Shown: one piece after another, positions 8,143-17,078 of the stretch | How positions within the stretch are numbered: position 1 is the first letter of the stretch | Layout of the letters: each line of letters opens with the position of its first letter | NCBI RefSeq assembly: GCF_023078495.1 | Contig: NZ_CP095742.1 | Span: 2,170,001 to 2,234,000 of the forward strand | DNA from: Luteibacter aegosomatissinici | Lineage (GTDB): Bacteria; Pseudomonadota; Gammaproteobacteria; Xanthomonadales; Rhodanobacteraceae | Length of the DNA: 64,000 nt | Direction: 5' to 3' | The notes under the pieces: model-generated | What the model saw: the letters and a program-made list of their open reading frames with translations, nothing else | Database searches by the model: none | What the model was told of the DNA's origin: nothing | Made by a program: the position numbers and the translations under genes

Positions 8143-9189
8143 ATGCGATATCGCGTTCTTGGCCAGCATACGGGCCTTCGCGTTTCCGAACTCGTGCTAG
8201 GCACGGGTAACTTCGGCACCCGTTGGGGGCACGGCGCCGAGCCCGGTGAAGCCCAGCGCATGCTCGATGCCTACCAGGCCGCCGGCGGCAACTTCCTCGA
8301 TACGGCCGATACGTACCAGTTCGGGGAATCCGAGGAGATCCTTGGCCAGCTGCTGCAAGGCCGTCGCGACGAGTTCGTGCTCGCGACGAAGTACACGCAA
8401 GCCGGCGGAAGGAGCGACGGCATTCTCGTTACGGGTAACAGCCGTCGCGCGATGGTGACTTCCGTCGAGGCAAGCCTGCGCCGTTTGAAGACCGACCGGA
8501 TCGACCTGTACTGGACGCACTTTCCTGATCGGGTGACGCCAATCGAAGAGATCCTGCGCGGGTTCGACGATCTTGCCCGTGCGGGCAAGATCCTCTATGC
8601 CGGCTTGTCGGACTTCCCTGCATGGCGAGTCGCCCGTGCGGTGACGCTGGCCGAGGTGCGTGGCTCGCTGCCGATCGCGGCGATACAGGTGGAACACAGC
8701 CTCGTGGAGCGCACCACCGAGCACGAATTGCTGCCCGCCGCCGACGCGCTGGGCCTGGGTGTCGTTGCCTGGTCGCCGCTGGGCGGCGGCGTGCTCACCG
8801 GCAAATACCGGCGTGGCGAGGTGGGGCGCAAGGAAGGTTTTGCGGGCCGCGTGTTCCAGGACGAAAACAGCGCGCAACGCACGCGCGTCGTCGATGCCTT
8901 GCTCGCGATCGCTGACGAGACGGGGCTGGACCCGGGGGCGCTCGCGATCGCCTGGGTGGCGCGAAAGGGGCCGTTGCCGATCATCGGGCCCCGCAGCGTG
9001 CAGCAGCTCGAAAGCAACCTACGTGCAACGCAGATCACGCTATCGGATGAGCAGCTTGCGCGTCTGGACCAAGCCAGTGCATTGGCGCCGATCTTTCCGC
9101 ACAGCCTGATCGAGGATCCGGCGAACCAGCAGAAGGCATCGGGCGGGAAACTCGACGACCTGGTGTTACCAGCACGCCAGGTGGCCTGA
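8143..9189 (+). CDS. Aldo/keto reductase
   Basis: This is a 348-residue TIM-barrel NAD(P)H oxidoreductase. The catalytic tetrad positions are visible in FLDTADTYQFGESEE (Asp and Tyr), FVLATKYT (Lys) and LYWTHFPD (His). Near the C-terminus, IIGPRSVQQLESNL is the cofactor-phosphate loop of the longer YajO/AKR11-13 type. The physiological substrate is not predictable. It follows the exported hydrolase with a clear GGGAGA ribosome site and probably belongs to the TetR-controlled unit. Confidence 0.9.
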   Translation: MRYRVLGQHTGLRVSELVLGTGNFGTRWGHGAEPGEAQRMLDAYQAAGGNFLDTADTYQFGESEEILGQLLQGRRDEFVLATKYTQAGGRSDGILVTGNSRRAMVTSVEASLRRLKTDRIDLYWTHFPDRVTPIEEILRGFDDLARAGKILYAGLSDFPAWRVARAVTLAEVRGSLPIAAIQVEHSLVERTTEHELLPAADALGLGVVAWSPLGGGVLTGKYRRGEVGRKEGFAGRVFQDENSAQRTRVVDALLAIADETGLDPGALAIAWVARKGPLPIIGPRSVQQLESNLRATQITLSDEQLARLDQASALAPIFPHSLIEDPANQQKASGGKLDDLVLPARQVA

Positions 9190-9195
9190 GCTTTC

Positions 9196-9264
9196 TGTAG
9201 GAGCGCGCTTGCGCGCGATCGGGTCTTGCGGCAAGCACCCATCGCGCGCAAGCGCGCTCCTACA
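9196..9264. repeat. REPIN-like inverted repeat pair, type A
   Basis: TGTAGGAGCGCGCTTGCGCG and GCGCAAGCGCGCTCCTACA are near-perfect arms. The middle (ATCGGGTCTTGCGGCAAGCA) is very close to that of the copies at 6551 and 12445, including the internal GGGTCTTGC. It separates the aldo/keto reductase gene from the convergent metQ. Confidence 0.9.
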
Positions 9265-9288
9265 AGGGCAACAACGGTGCCGCGGCGA

Positions 9289-10098
9289 TCAGAACGCCGG
9301 CAGCACGGCGCCGTTGTAGGTCTTCTCGATGAACGCCTTCACCTCGGGCGAGGTGAGCGCGGCGGCGAGCTTCTGCACACGCGGGTCGTCCTTGTTGTCG
9401 GGGCGCGAGACCAGGAAGTTCACGTACGGCGAATCCTTGTCTTCGATCAGCAGCGCATCCTTCACCGGGTTCAGGCCGGCGGCGAGGGCGTAGTTGGTGT
9501 TGATCAGCGCAAGGTCCACTTCATCCAGCACGCGCGGCAGCATGGCCGCTTCGAGCTCGCGGAACTTCAGGTGCTTCGGGTTCTGGTCTACATCCTTGAG
9601 CGTGGCCAGCTTGTCACCCGGGTTCTTCAGGGTGATGAGGTTGTGCTTGGCCAGCAGGAGCAGGGCGCGGCTGTTGTTGCTCGGATCGTTCGGGATCACG
9701 ACGTTGGCGCCATCAGGCAGCTGGTCGATCGACTTGAACTTGCGCGAGTAGGCGCCGAACGGTTCGATATGCACGCCGACGACCTTGACCAGGTTCGTGC
9801 CGCGCTCGCGGTTGAAGGCATCCAGGTAGGGCTCGGTCTGGAAGAAGTTCACGTCCAGCTGCTTCTGGGCCACCTGCATGTTCGGCTGCACGTAGTCGGT
9901 GAAGACCTTGATTTCGATCTCGACGCCCTGCTTTGCGAGCAGGGGTCTGATTTCCTTGAGGATTTCCGCATGCGGCACCGGTGTCGCAGCGACAGTGAGC
10001 GGCTTGCCGGCATCGGCCGCGCCACCCGATTCACCATGGGAACAGCCCGCCAGGACAACGGCGAGGGCGGTAACCAGGGGCAGGAGGTACTTCTTCAT
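9289..10098 (-). CDS. metQ: Methionine ABC transporter substrate-binding lipoprotein
   Basis: The start at 10098 (MKKYLLPLVTALAVVLAGC) gives a lipoprotein signal with the cysteine at residue 19; a longer frame upstream lacks a signal. The 269-residue body matches the NlpA/MetQ family, with ATPVPHAEIL near the N-terminus, VDVNFFQTEPYLDAF-like DVNFFQTEPYLD and LINTNYALAAGL. It captures D- or L-methionine in the periplasm for MetNI. It is the last gene of a metN-metI-metQ operon on the minus strand, 78 bp after metI. Confidence 0.93.
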   Translation of the reverse strand: MKKYLLPLVTALAVVLAGCSHGESGGAADAGKPLTVAATPVPHAEILKEIRPLLAKQGVEIEIKVFTDYVQPNMQVAQKQLDVNFFQTEPYLDAFNRERGTNLVKVVGVHIEPFGAYSRKFKSIDQLPDGANVVIPNDPSNNSRALLLLAKHNLITLKNPGDKLATLKDVDQNPKHLKFRELEAAMLPRVLDEVDLALINTNYALAAGLNPVKDALLIEDKDSPYVNFLVSRPDNKDDPRVQKLAAALTSPEVKAFIEKTYNGAVLPAF

Positions 10099-10176
10099 GG
10101 GGGCGTCCGGGCGGATGTTGCGGTGCGACAGCATAGACGTCCATACCGCCAGATGCAAAAAGGCCCCGGTTTGGCG

Positions 10177-10851
10177 TTATTTACGGCTATACCGCGCCAC
10201 AAGCCAGTCGCCGAGCATCTGCAGCAGCTGGACCAGCACCACGAGCAGGGCCACGGTGACCAGCATGTAATCCGGCTTGTAGCCGTTGTAACCGTACTGG
10301 TAGGCAAGGGCGCCCAGGCCACCCGCACCCACGATGCCACCCATGGCGGTGTAGCCGACCAGGGCGACGGCGGTGACCGTGGTCGCCGCGACCAGGCCCG
10401 GCCTTGCCTCGGGAAGAAGCACGCGTGCCACGATCTGTTTCGTGGTGGCACCCATGGCCTGGCTCGCTTCGATCACGCCGCGGTCCACCTCGCGCAACGC
10501 GGTTTCCACCAGGCGGGCAAAGAACGGTGCCGCGCCGATCACCAGCGGAACGATGGCGCCACGGATGCCGATGCTCACGCCGGTGATCGCCTTCGTGACG
10601 GGAATCAGCAGGATCATCAGGATGATGAAGGGGATGGAGCGCAGCACGTTTACGACCAGCGACAGCACGCCATAAAGCTTTGGTTTGGCATGTAGCTGGC
10701 CGCGTGCGGTGAGGAATAGCCAGATGCCCAGGGGCAAGCCGAGTGCGAGGGTAAAGAGGAGTGAGCCGCCGAGCATCAGCAGCGTGTCGAAGCACGCCTG
10801 CAGGATTTCGGCCCAGTCGATGTTGGGGAACAGGGTTTGCAGCGGGCTCAT
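10177..10851 (-). CDS. metI: Methionine ABC transporter permease
   Basis: The 224-residue protein has five or six transmembrane helices. The EAA loop interacting with the ATPase is visible as [24 protein letters not shown]. Length and sequence are typical for MetI. The start overlaps the end of metN by 4 bp, so the two are translationally coupled. It forms the membrane channel of the methionine importer. Confidence 0.95.
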   Translation of the reverse strand: MSPLQTLFPNIDWAEILQACFDTLLMLGGSLLFTLALGLPLGIWLFLTARGQLHAKPKLYGVLSLVVNVLRSIPFIILMILLIPVTKAITGVSIGIRGAIVPLVIGAAPFFARLVETALREVDRGVIEASQAMGATTKQIVARVLLPEARPGLVAATTVTAVALVGYTAMGGIVGAGGLGALAYQYGYNGYKPDYMLVTVALLVVLVQLLQMLGDWLVARYSRK

Positions 10852-11852
10852 CGGGCCACCTCTTCAATATCGACGCCGGCGGCGCGGATCTGCGCCAGCG
10901 CCTCGTCCAGGCGGTCGCCATGCATGGCCAGGGTGAGCTGGCCGTATGGCACATCCTTGATCCGGTCCACCCGGCCCGATAGCAGGTTGTATTCCACGCC
11001 GGTGTCGCGCACGACGCGCGAGAGCAGTGGCGAATACGTTGCCTCGCCGCGGAACGACAGGCGGAACAGTTTGCCAGGCACGCCAGCGTATTCCGGGCCG
11101 CGGCCTTCGCGGTGGTCGGCCTCGGCCACGAAGCGGCGCGTCGTCGGGTGCTGTGGGTGCAGGAACACATCCGCCACGGTGCCCATCTCGACGACGTTGC
11201 CCGCATCGAGTACGGCCACCCGGTCGCACACGCGGCGGATCACGTCCATCTCGTGGGTGATCAGCACAATGGTGAGGCCGAGCCGGCGGTTGATGTCGGC
11301 AAGCAGTTCCAGAACCGACGCCGTGGTCTGCGGATCGAGGGCGCTGGTGGCTTCATCGCAAAGCAGGATGGATGGCTTGCTGGCAAGGGCGCGCGCAATG
11401 CCGACGCGCTGCTTCTGTCCGCCGGAAAGCTGGGCGGGGTATTTGCGGGCGTGTGCCTCCAGGCCGACCAGCTTGAGCAGTTCATCCACGCGGGCGGCGA
11501 TGTCAGCTTCGCTGAGGTCGCCGTGAAGGCGCAGCGGGAATGCCACGTTGTCGGCCACGGTTTTCGACGACAGCAAATTGAAGTGCTGGAAGATCATGCC
11601 GATGCCCGCGCGCAGGCGGCGCAGCTCGGCGCCCTCGGCGTGGGTCACGTCGCGGCCGTCGATCCATACCTTGCCGGCCGTGGGGCGCTCCAGCAGGTTG
11701 ATCATGCGCAGCAAGGTGGATTTGCCGGCACCGGAGTGGCCGATGATGCCGAATACCTCGCCCTGGTTGATGGCAAGATCCACGGGTTGCAGGGCGGGGA
11801 CGAGCGCTCCAGCCACGGTGTAGGACTTGGAGGCGGCTTCGAATCGGATCAC
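10848..11852 (-). CDS. metN: Methionine ABC transporter ATP-binding protein
   Basis: From a GTG start ([13 protein letters not shown]) the protein has 334 residues. The ATPase domain shows Walker [10 protein letters not shown], signature LSGGQKQRV, Walker [14 protein letters not shown] and the switch histidine in ITHEMD. The last 90 residues match the NIL domain, which in known MetN proteins binds methionine and shuts transport down. The frame stays open far upstream, antisense to glutathione peroxidase, but that part has no homology, so the GTG at the ABC domain edge is preferred. No SAM riboswitch was recognised upstream. Confidence 0.92.
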   Translation of the reverse strand: MIRFEAASKSYTVAGALVPALQPVDLAINQGEVFGIIGHSGAGKSTLLRMINLLERPTAGKVWIDGRDVTHAEGAELRRLRAGIGMIFQHFNLLSSKTVADNVAFPLRLHGDLSEADIAARVDELLKLVGLEAHARKYPAQLSGGQKQRVGIARALASKPSILLCDEATSALDPQTTASVLELLADINRRLGLTIVLITHEMDVIRRVCDRVAVLDAGNVVEMGTVADVFLHPQHPTTRRFVAEADHREGRGPEYAGVPGKLFRLSFRGEATYSPLLSRVVRDTGVEYNLLSGRVDRIKDVPYGQLTLAMHGDRLDEALAQIRAAGVDIEEVAR

Positions 11853-11948
11853 GGGCGTCGGTGGGCCTGGATGGAAAGATGTCCATGGTAGCCGAAGGCT
11901 CAGGGCGGCGTAGACTGTGGGCTTTCCGCCCGCCCCCAAAGGAGCACC

Positions 11949-12431
11949 ATGACCGGCATCTACGATTTCTCCGCCCGCGACATCGATGGCAACGAGCGTT
12001 CGCTGGCCGAGTGGAAGGGCAAAGCCGTGCTGATCGTCAACGTGGCCTCCAAGTGCGGCTTCACGCCGCAGTACAAGGGGCTGGAAGAGCTGCAGAAGGA
12101 ATTCGGCCCGCAGGGTTTCGACGTGCTGGGATTCCCGTGCGACCAGTTCGGCCACCAGGAGCCGGGTGATGAGGCCGAAATTCGCAACTTCTGCTCGCTG
12201 ACCTACGACGTCTCGTTCCCGATGTTCTCCAAGATCGACGTCAACGGTGACAAGGCCCACCCACTGTACAAGTGGCTGAAGTCGACAAAGAAGGGCTTTC
12301 TCGGCACCGAGGGCATCAAGTGGAACTTCACCAAGTTCCTCGTGAACCGCGAAGGCGAAGTGGTGGAACGCTACGCGCCGACCGATACACCGGAGAAGAT
12401 CGGCAAGGACCTGCCCAAGGTCCTCGGGTAA
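11949..12431 (+). CDS. Glutathione peroxidase family thiol peroxidase
   Basis: The 160-residue cytoplasmic protein matches the Gpx/BtuE family. [16 protein letters not shown] holds the peroxidatic cysteine at residue 36, [13 protein letters not shown] holds the glutamine and a second cysteine, and [12 protein letters not shown] the tryptophan/asparagine of the catalytic tetrad. The enzyme is cysteine-based, and such bacterial members often use thioredoxin rather than glutathione. GGAGC upstream of the ATG is a good ribosome site. It is divergent from metN across 96 bp. Confidence 0.93.
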   Translation: MTGIYDFSARDIDGNERSLAEWKGKAVLIVNVASKCGFTPQYKGLEELQKEFGPQGFDVLGFPCDQFGHQEPGDEAEIRNFCSLTYDVSFPMFSKIDVNGDKAHPLYKWLKSTKKGFLGTEGIKWNFTKFLVNREGEVVERYAPTDTPEKIGKDLPKVLG

Positions 12432-12444
12432 TCCCCACCGCCCC

Positions 12445-12513
12445 TGTAGGAGCGCGCTTGCGCGCGATAGGGTCTTGCCGCGAGCACCCATCGCGCGCAA
12501 GCGCGCTCCTACA
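12445..12513. repeat. REPIN-like inverted repeat pair, type A
   Basis: TGTAGGAGCGCGCTTGCGCG and GCGCAAGCGCGCTCCTACA enclose a middle nearly identical to those at 6551 and 9196. It lies between convergent genes and could form a transcript-end hairpin. Confidence 0.9.
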
Positions 12514-12522
12514 AAATCGGCG

Positions 12523-13917
12523 TCAATGGCGCTCGGTGTTTTCGGCGAGCATGACGGCGATGGCATCCACTTCCGATGACACGGAACCTGCGCCCTGGGT
12601 GGGCTTGTAGTTGTTGAGGATGATGGCGAAGGCCAGGCGCTGGCCGGCTTTCGTGGTGACGTACCCGGCCAGCGCGTTGACGTAGCTCATGCTGCCGGTT
12701 TTCGCTTGCAGGTTGCCTTCGGCCGCGGTGCCTTTCATGCGGCGTACCAGGGTGCCATCCACGCCAGCCACGGGCAGCAACGCCCGGAATGTCGGTGAGT
12801 CCACCGAAGACAGCAGGTGGGTGAGCGAGCCGGCCGTGGTGAGGTCATGCCGCGACAGGCCCGTACCTTCTTCCAGTGAGGTGGCAGAGGGCCCGATCCC
12901 GCGCGCGCCGAGCCATGCGCCAACCACTGCCGCGGCGCGGTCTTCGGTGTGGGCGGCCGTCTGATCCGTGGCTTCCAGGCCCGTCAGGAGGAACACGCTT
13001 TGCAGGTACATGTTCTGCGAGCGCTTGAGGCCCGAAGCGAGGATCTCGGTGAGCGGTGGCGAGGGCAGGGTGGCTACTTGCGTGCCGGTGGGTGCGGGTA
13101 TCGGCCAATGCACGCTGCGCGCCTCTTTCTTCACCGTGACCCCGCGCTTTTCCAGGGCGGCCTGCAGGCGGCGTGCCGCGGTGAGTGCCGGGTCGGGCAG
13201 GGAAAGGCGTGACTTGCGTGGTGCGGCGCCGAGCACGTGAAGCGTGCTGGTACCCGGTGCGCGATAGAACTCAGGGCTGTCGGCGGGCTGCTCTGCCAGC
13301 GTGGTCGCCGCGTCCGTTGGCGCGAGTGTGACCGCGTTGTTGGCGACTTCGGCCACCATGGTGTTCTCGTCCACGCTAAGCCCGCTGGCGGTGGCGCCGT
13401 AATACGCCTGCAGGTCGGAGGCCTCCCAGCCGCTGCCGATGGGTGGCCCTGCGAAGGCCGTGTCATCCCCGACCACGCCATCGTCGACACGGGTGATGCC
13501 CGCGGCAACCACCTGTTGGGCAAGCTGGTCGGCCCACGCATCGCCAGCCAGGGTGGGGTCGCCTCGGCCACGCAGCACCAGCGCGCCGCGCAGGCGGCCA
13601 CGGCGGATATCGCCAGCCGCCAGAACGTCGGTATGCGTGCGGTAGTCCGGGCCGAGGCGATCCATCGCGACGGCGGCGGTGAAGAGCTTGGCCGTGGACG
13701 CGGGCAGCATGAGCTTGACGTCGTCGTGGCTGTACACGACATGCCCATCGTCAAGGGAAAGAACGCTGATGCCCCAGGACGCAGCAGCGAAGCGAGGTGC
13801 CGCGATGTGCGAATCGATCGCTTCGCCAACCGTGGTGGCTTGTGCGGTACTGGTCGCGAACACCAGCAACATCGCCGCCGTAGGAGCCCACCCTGTGGGC
13901 GACATCTTTCGCAGCAC
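12523..13917 (-). CDS. dacB: D-alanyl-D-alanine carboxypeptidase/endopeptidase (PBP4 type)
   Basis: The three penicillin-binding motifs are present: STAK (in [12 protein letters not shown]), SQN (in [12 protein letters not shown]) and KTG (in [17 protein letters not shown]). The long insert between the first two is the PBP4/DacB hallmark. The enzyme trims and cuts peptidoglycan cross-bridges in the periplasm. The start is uncertain because a palindromic repeat covers the 5' end. The GTG at 13917 gives [20 protein letters not shown], with a charged N-region and a GAGG site 10 nt upstream. ATG codons at 13905 and 13872 are alternatives with weaker signal peptides. Confidence 0.88.
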   Translation of the reverse strand: MLRKMSPTGWAPTAAMLLVFATSTAQATTVGEAIDSHIAAPRFAAASWGISVLSLDDGHVVYSHDDVKLMLPASTAKLFTAAVAMDRLGPDYRTHTDVLAAGDIRRGRLRGALVLRGRGDPTLAGDAWADQLAQQVVAAGITRVDDGVVGDDTAFAGPPIGSGWEASDLQAYYGATASGLSVDENTMVAEVANNAVTLAPTDAATTLAEQPADSPEFYRAPGTSTLHVLGAAPRKSRLSLPDPALTAARRLQAALEKRGVTVKKEARSVHWPIPAPTGTQVATLPSPPLTEILASGLKRSQNMYLQSVFLLTGLEATDQTAAHTEDRAAAVVGAWLGARGIGPSATSLEEGTGLSRHDLTTAGSLTHLLSSVDSPTFRALLPVAGVDGTLVRRMKGTAAEGNLQAKTGSMSYVNALAGYVTTKAGQRLAFAIILNNYKPTQGAGSVSSEVDAIAVMLAENTERH

Positions 13918-13985
13918 CGTTTCAAGGCCTCGCAACACGCCTGCGGCGCCTCGCGAAGAGCGTCGCCCACAGGGTGGGCTCCTGC
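13880..13985. repeat. REPIN-like inverted repeat pair, type B, overlapping dacB 5' end
   Basis: The arms GTAGGAGCCCACCCTGTGGG and CCCACAGGGTGGGCTCCTGC face each other around a longer middle of about 50 nt. This second repeat type has CCCACCCTGTGGGCGAC in place of GCGCGCTTGCGCGCGAT. The arm nearer dacB is read through as codons (MSPTGWAPT), so the repeat provides part of the predicted signal peptide and its start region. Confidence 0.85.
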
Positions 13986-14015
13986 GGGGTGTGCGTGGGG
14001 TGTGCGTGCTTATCG

Positions 14016-14801
14016 CTACTTGAGCCATGTGGGCAGTCCCTTGTCGAGGAAGGCCGAGAGGCCATCCTGGCCCTCGGGTGAAACACGCAGGCGGGCGATG
14101 AGGGCGGCGTTTTCTTCATCGACCTTTTCCATCGCCTGTTCGGTCATGTCGCCCATGGCGAGCGCCAGGCGCTTGGCCTCGCGCTGGGCGACCGGGCCGC
14201 CCTTGGTGAGCAGGCCTAGCACGCGTTCGACGGCTGGCTCGAGCTCTTCCATTGGCACGGTTTCATGCACCAGGCCCATGGCGGTCGCCGCGGCGGCGCC
14301 GAACACCTCGCCCGTGATGAAAAGGCGGCGCGCCTGGCGCAGGCCGATGGCGGCGATGACGTAGGGGGAAATCACGGCGGGAACGAGGCCCAGCTTCACT
14401 TCCGAAAGGGCGAACTTGGCGCCCTCGGCCGCAATGGCGATATCGCAGCAGGCCACCAGGCCCACGCCGCCGCCAAACGCGGCGCCATTCACGCGGGCCA
14501 CGGTGGGCTTGGAGAGGAACTGCAGGCGGCGCATGAGCCGGGCGAGGCGCAGGGAATCGGCGCGGTTGTCCTCTTCCGAGGCCGAAGCCATGCCGCGCAT
14601 CCAGTTCAGGTCGGCGCCAGCGGAAAAACTTGCGCCGGCGCCCGTGAGCACCACGGCGCGCACGGCGGGATCGGCATCCACCTCGTCGATCGCGGCGGTA
14701 AGGTCGGCGATCAGGGCGTCATCGAAGGCGTTATGCACCTCCGGGCGGTTCATCAGCAGGTGGGCGACGGTACCGCGGCGGGTCAGTTCAACAGCCGGCA
14801 T
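14016..14801 (-). CDS. Enoyl-CoA hydratase family, likely methylglutaconyl-CoA hydratase
   Basis: This 261-residue crotonase-fold protein has the oxyanion segments SFSAGADLNWM (about residues 59-69) and NGAAFGGGVGL (about 103-113), plus the glutamate of LSEVKLGLVPA. The ADLNWMRGM stretch and overall length resemble LiuC/GnyH, methylglutaconyl-CoA hydratase of leucine breakdown, but no other liu genes are beside it. A general enoyl-CoA hydratase is the alternative. It is cytoplasmic and ends about 100 bp from dacB in the same direction. Confidence 0.8.
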   Translation of the reverse strand: MPAVELTRRGTVAHLLMNRPEVHNAFDDALIADLTAAIDEVDADPAVRAVVLTGAGASFSAGADLNWMRGMASASEEDNRADSLRLARLMRRLQFLSKPTVARVNGAAFGGGVGLVACCDIAIAAEGAKFALSEVKLGLVPAVISPYVIAAIGLRQARRLFITGEVFGAAAATAMGLVHETVPMEELEPAVERVLGLLTKGGPVAQREAKRLALAMGDMTEQAMEKVDEENAALIARLRVSPEGQDGLSAFLDKGLPTWLK

Positions 14802-14899
14802 GAAGGATCTCCGAAAGGCGTAATGCGAATCATAAACGCCCGGTCTGTAGGCGTGGGCCCCGATCTCAGTCAGCCTTGACCCTACACGAGGCCCAAACC

Positions 14900-14923
14900 T
14901 GTAGGAGCGCGCTTGCGCGCGAT
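14900..14923 (+). repeat. Single type A REP palindrome
   Basis: TGTAGGAGCGCGCTTGCGCG followed by CGAT is one singlet with no opposing partner. It lies just upstream of the feo promoter, the only unpaired full singlet in the window. Confidence 0.75.
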
Positions 14924-14958
14924 CAGGCCAAACGGAGACGCCAGGCTTGAATAATGTC

Positions 14959-14980
14959 TATAATGCGAACAGTTCTTATT
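14959..14980 (+). promoter_or_regulatory. -10 box overlapped by Fur box for feoAB
   Basis: TATAAT at 14959-14964 is a perfect -10 element. It overlaps AATGCGAACAGTTCTTATT (14962-14980), which matches about 12 of 17 positions of the classic TGAGAATCATTCTCATT-type Fur site. Fur bound with iron would cover the -10 box, the standard way of shutting off ferrous-iron uptake. No good -35 hexamer was seen at 17-bp spacing. Confidence 0.6.
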
Positions 14981-14991
14981 TGAGAAATCCC

Positions 14992-15237
14992 GTGCGCCTG
15001 TCCGACGCGCCGAAAGGTGCCCAAGCCGTGGTCCAGTCCGTTACCGATGCTCACCCAGCCGACCCCATTGCGCAGCGCCTGCGCGATCTGGGCTTTGTCG
15101 CGGGTGAACCGGTCCGACTGGTCGCCCGGGGCCCGCTCGGCGGTGATCCATTGCTCATCCAGATCGGCTCGACGCGTTTTGCGTTGCGCAAGACGGAAGC
15201 GGCGCGCGTGGAAGTCACGGTGGATGGTGCGGCATGA
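14992..15237 (+). CDS. feoA: FeoA family protein
   Basis: The protein is a small SH3-like FeoA domain (LRDLGFVAGEPVRLVARGPLGGDPLLIQI). I choose the GTG at 14992 (VRLSDAPKG, 81 residues), preceded by GAGAAA. The upstream TTG at 14947 would place coding sequence across the -10 and Fur box. FeoA is a cytoplasmic partner of the ferrous-iron channel FeoB. The stop overlaps the feoB start by 4 bp. Confidence 0.88.
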   Translation: MRLSDAPKGAQAVVQSVTDAHPADPIAQRLRDLGFVAGEPVRLVARGPLGGDPLLIQIGSTRFALRKTEAARVEVTVDGAA

Positions 15238-17078
15238 GTGCCTCGACGATGCGCATTGCCCTGGTGGGCAACCCGAACTGCGGCAAAACAGCGCTGTTCA
15301 ACCAGCTGACCGGCGGCCGCCAGAAGGTGGCCAACTACGCCGGCGTAACGGTGGAGCGCAAGGAGGGCCGGTTCACGGCGCCTTCGGGCCGTACCCTGCA
15401 GATCCTGGACCTGCCGGGCGCGTACAGCTTTGATGCGACGAGCCCCGATGAAGCGATCACCCGCGATGTATGCCTGGGGCGTTACCCGGGTGAAGCCGCG
15501 CCGGACCTGATCGTTTGCGTGGCCGATGCCACCAACCTGCGCCTGCACCTTCGCTTCGTGCTGGAAGTGCGCCGCCTGGGCCGCCCGGCCGTGCTTGCGC
15601 TGAACATGATGGATGCGGCTCGCAAACGCGGGCTGGTGATCGACGTCGACAAGCTGTCCCGTCGGCTCGGCGTGCCGGTGGTGGAAACCATCGCTGTGCA
15701 GCGTGGCGGCGCGCGGTCGCTGATCGAACGCATCGACAAGGTCGTGCCGGATATCGTGCCGTCGGCCATCGATCAGGCCAACGTGGATGAGCTGCACGCC
15801 GAAGTGCGCGCCATCCTTGCCGAGACCGTCAGCACCTCGCGCAACACCGTGGCTATCGACGACGCCATCGATCGCTGGGCGCTGCACCCGGTGTTCGGCC
15901 TGGCGATCCTCGCCGTGCTGATGTTCATGATCTTCCAGGCGGTGTTCTCCTGGGCACAGCCGGTGATGGATGCGATCACGGATGGCATCACGGCGCTGGG
16001 TGTGTGGACCACGAGTTTCCTGCCTGCCGATAGCGCGCTGCACAGCCTGCTCAACGACGGCGTGTTTGCTGGCCTCGGCGCGGTACTGGTGTTCCTGCCG
16101 CAGATCCTGATCCTGTTCCTGTTCATCCTGATCCTCGAGGAATCCGGTTACCTGCCGCGTGCGGCGTTCCTGCTCGATCGCATGATGTTCAAGGTAGGCC
16201 TGACCGGGCGCGCCTTTATTCCGCTGCTGTCGAGCTTCGCCTGCGCCATTCCCGGCATCATGGCCACGCGCAGCATCAATGATCCGCGCGATCGCCTGAC
16301 CACCATCCTGGTGGCGCCGCTTATGACGTGCTCGGCGCGCCTGCCGGTGTACACGTTGCTCATTGCCGCGTTCATTCCGGATCGCGCCGTGGGCATCTTC
16401 AACCTGCAGGGCATCGTGCTGTTCGTGCTGTATTTCGCGGGCATCTTTAGCGCCCTGGGCGTGGCCTTCGTCATGAAGCGCTTCCGCAAGGATCGCAGCG
16501 AGCACGCGCTGATCATGGAGCTGCCCTCGTACCGCCTGCCCAACGTGCGCGACGTGGCGCTGGGCCTGTGGGAGCGTGCGCTTATCTTCCTGAAGCGCGT
16601 GGGCGGCATCATCACCGCGCTCACCGTGCTGCTGTGGTTCCTGTCCAGCTTCCCTGGTGCACCGGAAGGTGCGACGGGCCCGGCCATCGATTACAGCCTG
16701 GCCGGCATGCTCGGACGTGGGCTGCAGTACATTTTCGCGCCGATCGGCTTCAACTGGCAGATCTGCATCGCGCTGGTCCCGGGTCTCGCCGCGCGCGAGG
16801 TCGCCGTCGCGGCCCTGGGCACGGTGTACGCCATGTCGGGTACCGATGATGCGGTGGCGAGCCAGCTTGGGCCGGTGATCGCGCACTCGTGGTCGCTGGC
16901 CACGGCGCTGTCGCTGCTGGCCTGGTACGTGTTTGCGCCGCAGTGCATGTCCACGCTGGCGGTGATCCGCCGCGAAACCAATTCCTGGCGCAACGTGGCC
17001 ATTGCCGCAGGCTACCTGTTCGGCCTGGCGTATCTTGCGTCGCTGGCGACTTACCAGATCGCGAGGGCACTCTCGTGA
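15234..17078 (+). CDS. feoB: Ferrous iron transporter FeoB
   Basis: The 614-residue protein has an N-terminal G-protein domain with G1 GNPNCGKTALFN (about residues 13-24), a DLPG G3 motif (LDLPGAYSF) and the G4 motif NMMD. The membrane part carries paired gate regions (SFACAIPGIMATR and LAAREVAVAALGT) and about eight to ten helices. It is somewhat short compared with E. coli FeoB (773 residues), as is usual for this lineage. It imports Fe2+ across the inner membrane. It is coupled by 4-bp overlaps to feoA before it and a Cys-rich gene after it. Confidence 0.96.
   Translation: MSASTMRIALVGNPNCGKTALFNQLTGGRQKVANYAGVTVERKEGRFTAPSGRTLQILDLPGAYSFDATSPDEAITRDVCLGRYPGEAAPDLIVCVADATNLRLHLRFVLEVRRLGRPAVLALNMMDAARKRGLVIDVDKLSRRLGVPVVETIAVQRGGARSLIERIDKVVPDIVPSAIDQANVDELHAEVRAILAETVSTSRNTVAIDDAIDRWALHPVFGLAILAVLMFMIFQAVFSWAQPVMDAITDGITALGVWTTSFLPADSALHSLLNDGVFAGLGAVLVFLPQILILFLFILILEESGYLPRAAFLLDRMMFKVGLTGRAFIPLLSSFACAIPGIMATRSINDPRDRLTTILVAPLMTCSARLPVYTLLIAAFIPDRAVGIFNLQGIVLFVLYFAGIFSALGVAFVMKRFRKDRSEHALIMELPSYRLPNVRDVALGLWERALIFLKRVGGIITALTVLLWFLSSFPGAPEGATGPAIDYSLAGMLGRGLQYIFAPIGFNWQICIALVPGLAAREVAVAALGTVYAMSGTDDAVASQLGPVIAHSWSLATALSLLAWYVFAPQCMSTLAVIRRETNSWRNVAIAAGYLFGLAYLASLATYQIARALS

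Noticed and set aside
11853-11948. SAM or methionine riboswitch before metN
   Set aside because: The gap is too short and shows no recognisable SAM-I or SAM-II core.
11853-12566. N-terminal extension of metN by more than 230 codons
   Set aside because: It runs antisense through glutathione peroxidase and a repeat, and MetN needs only the 334 residues from the GTG at 11852.
1387-14923. Repeated 70-100 bp units considered as a CRISPR array
   Set aside because: The units are dispersed, palindromic, differ in orientation and have no regular spacers or cas genes.
14947-14991. TTG start giving a longer FeoA
   Set aside because: It would place coding sequence over the -10 and Fur box, and FeoA proteins are about 75-85 residues.
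15051-16886. 611-codon minus-strand frame opposite feoB
   Set aside because: Shadow of feoB; composition is His/Arg/Gln-rich and no family is recognised.
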